Assembly: GCA_027563935.2 (NCBI GenBank)
Contig: CM050453.2
Coordinates: 82,124,665-82,188,664 of the forward strand
Length of the DNA: 64,000 nt
Reading direction: 5' to 3'
Source: Costus lasius
Taxonomy: Eukaryota > Streptophyta > Magnoliopsida > Zingiberales > Costaceae
The notes under the pieces are model-generated. The model worked only from the letters and a program-made list of their open reading frames with translations, ran no database searches and had not been told where the DNA came from. The translations under genes and the position numbers were made by a program. Shown here piece after piece: positions 10,201 to 19,200 of the stretch (position 1 is its first letter; each line of letters begins with the position of its first letter).

Positions 10201-13200
10201 TGATATAAAAAGCTTATTTCAGTATTTTTCAGTCCTATCCGTATGCTATTTCAGATCATTCTCCCTAAAGCCTGGGGGAGTAATAACTTAAAGAAATTAA
10301 ACTGTAGGACTACACTGGAAAATAAATGCGAAATGGGGGCAGAATAAATCTCTAATTAAATAAGATTATGTATTTAAATCTTTTAGAATAAAATTGAGTT
10401 TGAGAATGAAAAGAAAATTTTTTGTTTGTTTTGCAAGGAGTTTCACAATGAATCATATGGGGAAAAAAAGTAAGAACGACTGAAATGCCAACTAGAGTGT
10501 AGTCTAATAGTCATATTTGATGATTTTAGATCATGCAGTAATGATAAATGGCTTAAGGTTAAAAAGAGAGAAGTCCTTGAAGAGGTGAAAGGGGGTAGCC
10601 AGCAAGGTTTGTGAGCAACAACTAGGATCGGAGGGGATGGGGGCAAGGAGCAGTTAGATGAAAGATGACAGGGTTTTGGGAGTGTGAGGCGGATGTAGAG
10701 AGAAGGGAGAGGAAAGATCTGCTCTTGTATGTTTAGCAGAAAGATTATTCAACTAAAGTTAAATAAGTAATCAACATAAGTACATCTTACAAATATATTG
10801 AGAAGAGAAAAAAACTAGATTCTAAGACTACAAGTCTACAACCATGAGATAAAGATTACTTGAACACAACTGCTAAGTCTAACACGGAATGCTTCCCTGT
10901 ATATCCACATAAAATCATGTATCATTGCCTGTCTTAAGGTTTATGCGATAAACAGATTATATAAAGGAGGAAGTATGCACGAAGTGAACAAAAACATAGA
11001 ACAAAAGGTTTTTCCTACTAGACACATTAGATAAATGAAGAAATATGTATTAAGAGAATAAACGCATAAAACAAAATCTATGTAAAGAGAGAGCAAGACC
11101 ACAAAAATGTTCCTAATGTTGGTGAGTTTTACCTAGGTGCTTGAATGAAGTGCTTGTTATAGTGGTTGATAAAGAAACACACCTAGAGAAATTTGTGGCG
11201 CCAAAGATCTTGTAATAGTTATAGTAGCTTCAATACCAGTAGAACTTTGTTCCATGTCAATATGATTGGTCTACAGGTATATACCAACGATGTGTCCAAA
11301 ATTTTGATTCCTAATCATTTGCACGTTTTGTATAACAAACATTAGCCATTTTTATGACACATATACTGCCATTTGAAGTACACTCAAAATTCTCTTTAAA
11401 CCTCAATCATTATCCTATGCTACTAATTCATAAAATGCTAATCTTGTAGGGTAACACAATTGCAAATTGGCCAACCACCATCTTCATTAAAGTGTATTTA
11501 ACGTAATACCAACTTCAAAGGTGGTAATATTACATGATTGAAACAACATTTCATCAATGACTTTGATAAAATACATTGAAGTTCTTTTAGAAATCAAATA
11601 TACCTAATTATAATGTGGTTAATGATAGCAGGAATGAGTGGGAAGATATGATTAGATAGAATCAACTATAAATGATATTTTGCTATTCTTGTTCACATGT
11701 TAGATTAATCTCACCCCTTTAACGATCCTAAACCAACTAATTTAATGCTTTTACATATACTTTGTTATTTTTAATTCACTGTAGATTAATCTCACTCATG
11801 TTGACCTAAACAATTTTAAACCAACTAATTTAATGTCATTCATAGATTTAAATTTCGTTCCATACCACAAACCAGTCCAACCATGGACCGATACCATCGG
11901 ATACCATATGTTGGTACCACTAGTACATACCAGTCCATTGTTGGATTGGTATCTTAAACCTTGATGTTATTTACAATTTAAATAGGTATTGTGGAATAGA
12001 ATTGGGAGGGTGATGCTGGTTTAGAAGTTGCTTAAAATGAGTTCATTGTGGTTTGGGCATGTTGTGTGTTAAAATGACACGGTAGTTACTTGATAGCAAT
12101 AGATACACATATTGACATTTTGAACCATACTGAATTAACCCAAACCGACCTAGTATTGAGTTATCTATTTAAAAACTAAAAAAAAGAACTTATGAATTGA
12201 AAGTCCAAAAGTCTAATCCATGGAGTGCTCTTATCACCTTGAAATTCTGAAAATTAAACCTTTAAAAATGGAAATATCACAAGTTAGAAGGAAAGGAATA
12301 AAGAGAAGATTCAATTGATACAAGAATTAGGGTTACAAGCATATAAGAAACTAGGATAAGTCAGCTATTGGGTCTAATGAATCAAACCCATTAACATGAC
12401 CGACCCGTTAACTAATACACAGCATACTCTTAACACACCCCCTCAAGCTGGAGCAAATATATCAATCATGCCCAGCTTGTTACAGAATTCACCCACTTTG
12501 GCTGTGTTGAGAGCTTTAGTAAAGATATCGGCGACTTGCTCTTCAGATTTGGTGTATGGAGTGGTGATTTGACGAGTTGAAATAGCATCTCTGATAAAGT
12601 GACAATCAACTTCAACATGCTTAGTGCGCTCATGAAAGGATGGATTATTGGCAATAAAAATAGCTGACTGGTTATCACAATGCATAATCATGGGACTTTC
12701 CACAACTAAGCCAAATTCCATTATTAAACCTTTGATCCACAATAGCTCACATGTGGTATGGGCCATAGCACGGTACTCAGCTTCGCAACTAGATCTAGAT
12801 ACCACATTTTGTTTCTTGCTCTTCCAAGTGACCAGATTCCCCCCAACGTATACACAAAAACCTGATATAGACTTACGGTCATCCACGTTCCCTGCATAAT
12901 CAGCATCGGAGTAGGACTCAACAGTGAGATGTCCATTTTTCTTATACAGGAGACCTTTCCCTGGGCATTTCTTGAGATATTGAAGAATGCGAAGCACAGC
13001 TTTCCAGTGACACTCTTTGGGGGACTGCATGAACTGACTGACTACACCAACCGCAAATGAAATATCTGGACGAGTAACAGTAAGATAAATGAGTTTGCCT
13101 ACAACCTGTCGGTATAAGAGAGGGTCAGTATCGTCAGATGTTTCCCACAAGCTATGTCGTTCATTTGGGACCATTGGCACATCATGAGGTTTGCACTCCA

Positions 13201-16200
13201 ACATCCCAGTGTCAGATAGAAGGTCAAGTACATACTTCCTTTGAGATAAGTGAACACTTGAACCTTTATAGGCAATTTCAATGCCAAGAAAATAACGAGG
13301 TTTACCCATATCGCGAAGGGAGAATTGTGAATGAAGATAAGTCTTGGTCTCATGAATGCCTTTGGAGTCATCGCCAGATAAAAGTATGTCATCAACATAA
13401 ATAGCCAAGATAATAATACCAGAAGATGATTTCTTGATAAAGATAGAGTGATCAGATTTACAGTGAAGGAAGCCAATCTGAGATATGATAGTAGAAAACT
13501 TCTGAAACCACGCTCGTGGACTTTGTTTGAGACCATATATAGCTTTGTGTAACTTGCAGACCATCCCCCCCGGCTTGACATAACCAGGAGGTTGATGCAT
13601 GTAAACATCTTCGGTAAGATCACCATAGAGGAAGGCGTTCTTAATATCCAGCTGATGAAGAGACCATCCAAGGTTAATGGCAAGCGAAAGGATAATGCGA
13701 ACAGAACTCAACCGGGCAACCGGAGAGAACGTATCCAAGTAGTCAACCCCATATATCTGGGTAAAGCCTCTGGCCACCAGGCGGGCCTTATAGCGATGAA
13801 CAGAACCATCAGGGTTATGTTTGACAGTGTACACCCACCGACACATAACCGGGCGAGCACCAGAAGGAAGGGGAACAAGACTCCAGGTGCAGCGCGAGGT
13901 AAGAGCATCCATTTCCTCATCCATGGCAGCCTTCCATTGTGGAAGAGAAAGGGCGGTAGAATGGCTGGTAGGAACAGTGCTCAATGATAAAGTAGTTAGA
14001 AAGGCACTATGAAATGTGGAAATACGGGCGTATGAAACATAATGAGAAATGGGATACTTAGCAGTCGAGCGACGCCCTTTGCGTAGAGCAATGGGTAGAT
14101 CAGCCGGAGCGGGACAAGGAGCCTCAGGCAAGGGTGAGGCAGGTGGGGAAGCCGGAGCTGGAGCAGCGGGTGCCCTGCGATGATATACCTGTAAAGGAAC
14201 AGAAGAGGTACCGGGAACCAATGATGGCATAGATGGCACATCTAAGGGACATGGAGTGGGTAGGGGAATGCGAAGATCAGCAGGGACAGAATTGGAGAAG
14301 TATGGCGTAGATTCAAAAAATGAAACATCCATACTCACAAAGTACCGTCCCAGCTTGGGATCAAAACATCTGTAGCCCTTCTGAGTGCGAGAGTAGCCAA
14401 GAAAGACACATTTAATAGCACGTGGACTCAACTTATCATTGCCAGGAGAAAGATGGTGAACATAACAAAGACATCCAAAGGTCTTGGGTGGAATGGAAAA
14501 AGTAGGGCAGTTCGGTGAAAGAATGGAAATAGGAGATTTACCTTGAAGGGTGGAGGTCGGAATCCTGTTAATTAAGTAGTTGGCAGTCAGAACAACATCA
14601 CCCCAAAAATGTTTAGGTACACACATGTGAAACAGAAGGGCACGAGTGACATCAAGAAGGTGACGATTCTTGCGTTCTGCAACACCATTTTGTTGAGAGG
14701 TATACGGGCAAGTAGTTTGGTGGAGAATCCCTTGAGATGCACAAAACCTGGTAAAACTCAAACTGGTGTACTCAAGTGCATTATCAGTACGCAAAATTTT
14801 CAACGGTAAACCAAATTGATTTTTAATCTCAAGGTAGAACGATTGGAAAACATTAAGTACATCAGAGCGATTCTTCAATAAATAAATCCAACACATGCGA
14901 GAATAGTCATCAATAAATGTCACAAAGTATTTAAAACCATCTCTGGTGGAAACAGGACTCGGACCCCAAATGTCTGAATGAACAACATGAAAGGGAACAA
15001 CTGTAGGGGGGCTAACACTTTTAGGAAAGGAGGTGCGATGATGCTTGCCAACCTGACATGCATCACACTCAAATGTAGGACAAGATTTTAGAGACAAAAA
15101 TTGCTGCACTTTTGCTGAGGAGATGTGACCCAAGCGACAATGCCACGTGTAGGGTGAAGAAGCAGCCGTCAAAACACGAGTGAAGATAGATGCAGGTTCA
15201 GTCAAGACATAGACACCGCCAACTTTAAGCCCCCCACCAATCTTCACCTTCGTCCTGAGGTCCTGAAAAATGCAAGAGGAAGAAAAAAAGGTGATTGAAC
15301 AGCTTAGGTTAGTAGTGAGGGCATATACAGAAATAAGATTAACTGGAAACTGGGGAACATAAAGAACATCATGTAAGGTAATTGTGGAGCCTAAGCGAAC
15401 TGTTCCTATACCATGGACAGGAATAAGAGATCCATCAGCAATGGAAACTGGTCCATGGTTGTTATCAAGTTGAAGTGAATCAAACAATGAACGATTACCT
15501 GAAACATGAGAAGTAGCCCCAGAATCTAAGATCCAGGTATTAGGGGATGCAGCAAGGGAGGCAATACCAGAAACAGCGGGAGTAGTAGCCACCAAGGATG
15601 AGGAAGATTCGGCCTGGGCGGCCAATCTAATGAGGCGATCATACTCGGCGGAAGACACAGTGATCGTCGAGTCAATGGAAGGAGGTGTAGCAGCCTGTGC
15701 AGAGATAGATGAACCAGGATCAGCAGCCAACTTGGCATAAGTAGGTTTACCAAACTTCTTCCAACATCGGTCTGAGGAGTGATTAGTACGGCCACAGTGT
15801 TCACAGGAAACAGTGGATCGGCCACGTCCTCTCCCTCGGCTAGAGCCACCAGCACCACGGCGACCACCATAGGGAGCAACAAGTGCACTACTAACAGGGG
15901 TGGTGGATGTGCCCATGGAGACACGCAGAAGGCGGGAATAAACACTCTGAATTGTTGAGACAGAAGAATCAGCTAGTAGTTGAGCTTTAGCAGCCGCATA
16001 CGAGTCATCTAGGGCAGCAAGAAACCGGGAAACAAACAATTCTTGTCGTTGTTGAATAGTCACCGAAACATCAGCAGTCGGCGGTTGCAACATTTGCAAT
16101 TGATCCCATTTGCCCTTAAGAATCCGATAAAGGTCGGGTATAGGCATGCCTGCTTGTTTAAGATTGAAGAGATCCTCGTACAGTTGATGAACCTGACCGA

Positions 16201-19200
16201 TGGTCTCCTGAGGAGCATAAATAGACACTAGTGCGTCCCAAATTTCTTTAGCTGTGTCCAAGCACATGACAGTTGATGCAATACTTGTCTCAATGTTGGC
16301 CAGAAGAGACGTGGCAACAGCCATGTCCGAACGTTTCCATGACTCATAAGAAGCATCTGAGGGGCTTGGAGGCATGCTAGTAAGATGCAGTTCTTTCCCA
16401 TGTGAACCAAGATAAAAGCGCATAGATCTAGCCCACAGTAAGTAGTTACTTCCATCAAATTTAACCGTGGTTGCAACACTAGATGTAGGCTTAAATTCAG
16501 GCATAGTAGAGAAATCCATATAGAGAAGAAGTCTTAAGGAAGACTGAAGACTTAATACTTGTCCAATAGAGGATAATATCGCAGAGCAAATCTGATTCTC
16601 CAATAGAGTATACTAGTTGATGTGTAAGAACTTGAGCAATAGAGGGTAATACCGTAAGAACTTGCGTCAGGCTAGAGAGTTCGGCTGGCTGGAGCAGGAG
16701 AACTTGACCGGAGATAGAGCTGGCGACGAAGATGCAGCGAAGGAAAAGGCAGCGTTCACCAGTAGGCGGCTCACGTTGCGGAAGACGCGGCTTGCGTTGC
16801 GGAAGACGCGTGCGGAAGAGTGGCGATCACAAGCAAACGGATGAAGGTGTGCGGAAGACTCGTCTGCGGATGAAGGCGTCGCCTGCGGAAGACTCGCGTG
16901 CGTCGCCTGCGGAAGACGCGCTTGCGAAAGGAGAAGCGGCGATCGCGATCGCCAGTTGATGCGGCTCGCTGGAGGAAGGAAGAACGCCTGGAGGATCGCT
17001 GAAGTCGCGCCTGGAGACTCGCCGGTCAAGTGTGAAGCAGCTCCAGCCGCCTCACTGAGAGAGAAAGATGCAAGCGGAAGGCGGAAGGAGCGTACGCGGC
17101 GGAAGGGAAGAAGAGGTGAGAAGCGAGAGAAGTGCCTGAACGGAAGTGTGGAGCGACGGGAGAGGAGCGACGGGAGAGGTGGCTCTGATACCAAGTTAGA
17201 AGGAAAGGAATAAAGAGAAGATTCAATTGATACAAGAATTAGGGTTACAAGCATATAAGAAACTAGGATAAGTCAGCTATTGGGTCTAATGAATCAAACC
17301 CATTAACATGACCGACCCGTTAACTAATACACAGCATACTCTTAACATCACAAAAATCCAACTCAAATTTATATAAGTATATATAAGAATTACAAAATTA
17401 TTTTACAATAATTTAGATAAATTGAACCCTAATAAACTCATACTTGAACACAAACCAAACAACCTGGGAAATCTTAGAGCCTGATTTTGAAATTCTTTTT
17501 CCTAAAGTTTTCTATACCCTTACATAGCCAAAAAAAAAAAAAAAAAAAGAAACCTGGCTTACTTGCTCAACCCTACGTATCCCACCCATATCTGTATTGC
17601 CAAATGCGCCTGCCCCAGTATGGTTGATATATTTTTCCCCACTGTTTCTGTCTTGTTCATACTAGGTATATCAATAGGGAGTAACTCTTCTACTTATGTG
17701 AGAGCAGGGTTCTAATATCTATTATATTAATAGAATAGTAACTAAAATAATGTTTAAAGTTAAAATGGTAATTGGTTATATGGATGTATAAATATCATAT
17801 TTAATTAAATTATCATTAACTATACAAATCAAGTTACAAATATATTTGTATATAACATAATATAAATTAAATATCAGTGTTAAAATTAATTGAAGGTATT
17901 TAGATTTCCATTTATTAATAAAAATGCTCATTTACTATATAAATCATGTTATAATAAATTTCTAAATGACATACTAAATCTATAATAATTGATGAAATAT
18001 TAAATCTGAATGAGTATTATATTGTTAATCACAAACTGTATCATTTTGTTTTTAAAATAACATTGTACATGATACAAGCTTCCAATATATTCTTAGTTGA
18101 CATTAAGCATGTACCCATTAAATTGAACTTGTCTTAATATTTTTAATTTAACATTAATGTGCCATATTGAAGCATGTTTCTTACTGCTTTTTATCAATTA
18201 TTTATTTTTTAATTCTATTTTTGGCAATTTGATATGGTTGATATCACACTTTTTATATAGTTTGGCATTGATCCTATAGTTCATAGAACTATGTTCAAGA
18301 CCTCAAACTGATAAGGCCTTCATTGATTCAGAGGTTTTATATTTGGTTTTGGATTGAAAGTTATGTGTCAGTATCTCTCATGGTGATATTGGTGTTTCAC
18401 AAGAGTAGCCTTCATATTTACTTTTGTACCCAGTAGTCCATTTTATATTCACCCTTGCCTCTTATACTACCTAAGAATTCCCCTTCTTGTCTCATTCATT
18501 TTTGCTAACTCTCCACACTCTGAGCTTTCTCTTAATCTCTCACATAAGATCTAGCATTGGTTCAGGTTGTGTGATTCTTCCACCTAAATTTGGGCTTTAG
18601 AGGATTTCCTATAATTAGGTAATTTATGACCCTAATCAATATGTTTCAAGTTTTGTCTCACTCAGTTTAGGTAAAATATGATTAGTTAGTATGACAATCA
18701 CATGCATGCTTAAAATAAATAAATGACCCCAATTGAATTCACTATTGGTTTTGATAGGTAATAACTTGACGTATGTGAAATTACCGTAATCGGAAGTGCA
18801 CTTTGTGTAACTTGGCATGAATAAGGGGGATAACACCGCCATAGCAGAACAGCACTAATGTTTTCACAGTCAATGACGAATATATTAAGATGCCATGACA
18901 AATTAGAAGCTTTCATGCTGGATAGTGATGCAAAGGTCCAATGACATTCGAATAGATGTTTTATAGGGAGCATCTGCATAGCTGATGCATTTGATGGTTG
19001 TGGAGATGAATTGCACCGTGATACAAAATTGCTGGCCACCTCTATGCTTCTAGTGCACAGTACAACTAGGACATGTATGATGTTAATAGATTCATGCAAC
19101 TATATTGGCATCTTCATTGACCTTTGCTTTACCAACTACCAAGCCTTGGCGCTAATCATTGCTTGTGTTTGAACTCACATGCGTCTATTCCTCATAGCTG

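Larger units (their letters stand above)
12277..17352 (-). mobile_element. Complete young Ty1/copia retrotransposon in the RECA3-like intron
   Basis: Element 12282-17347 (5066 bp) is flanked by the 5-bp target duplication TCACA (12277-12281 and 17348-17352). Its two 154-bp LTRs show no difference by eye. The primer-binding site (17181-17193) is complementary to initiator Met-tRNA and a G-rich polypurine tract abuts the 3' LTR (12436-12446). One unbroken polyprotein frame spans 12443-16603. Everything needed for autonomous movement appears present. It lies antisense to the host gene, between exons 9634-9780 and 20184-20318. Identical LTRs imply very recent insertion. The short LTRs and zinc-knuckle gag suggest an Ale- or Ivana-type Copia lineage, but I cannot assign it firmly. 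Confidence 0.93.

Noticed and set aside
18710..19099. 129-codon minus-strand frame in the intron
   Set aside because: No domain, no conserved composition, in AT-rich intron DNA; chance frame.
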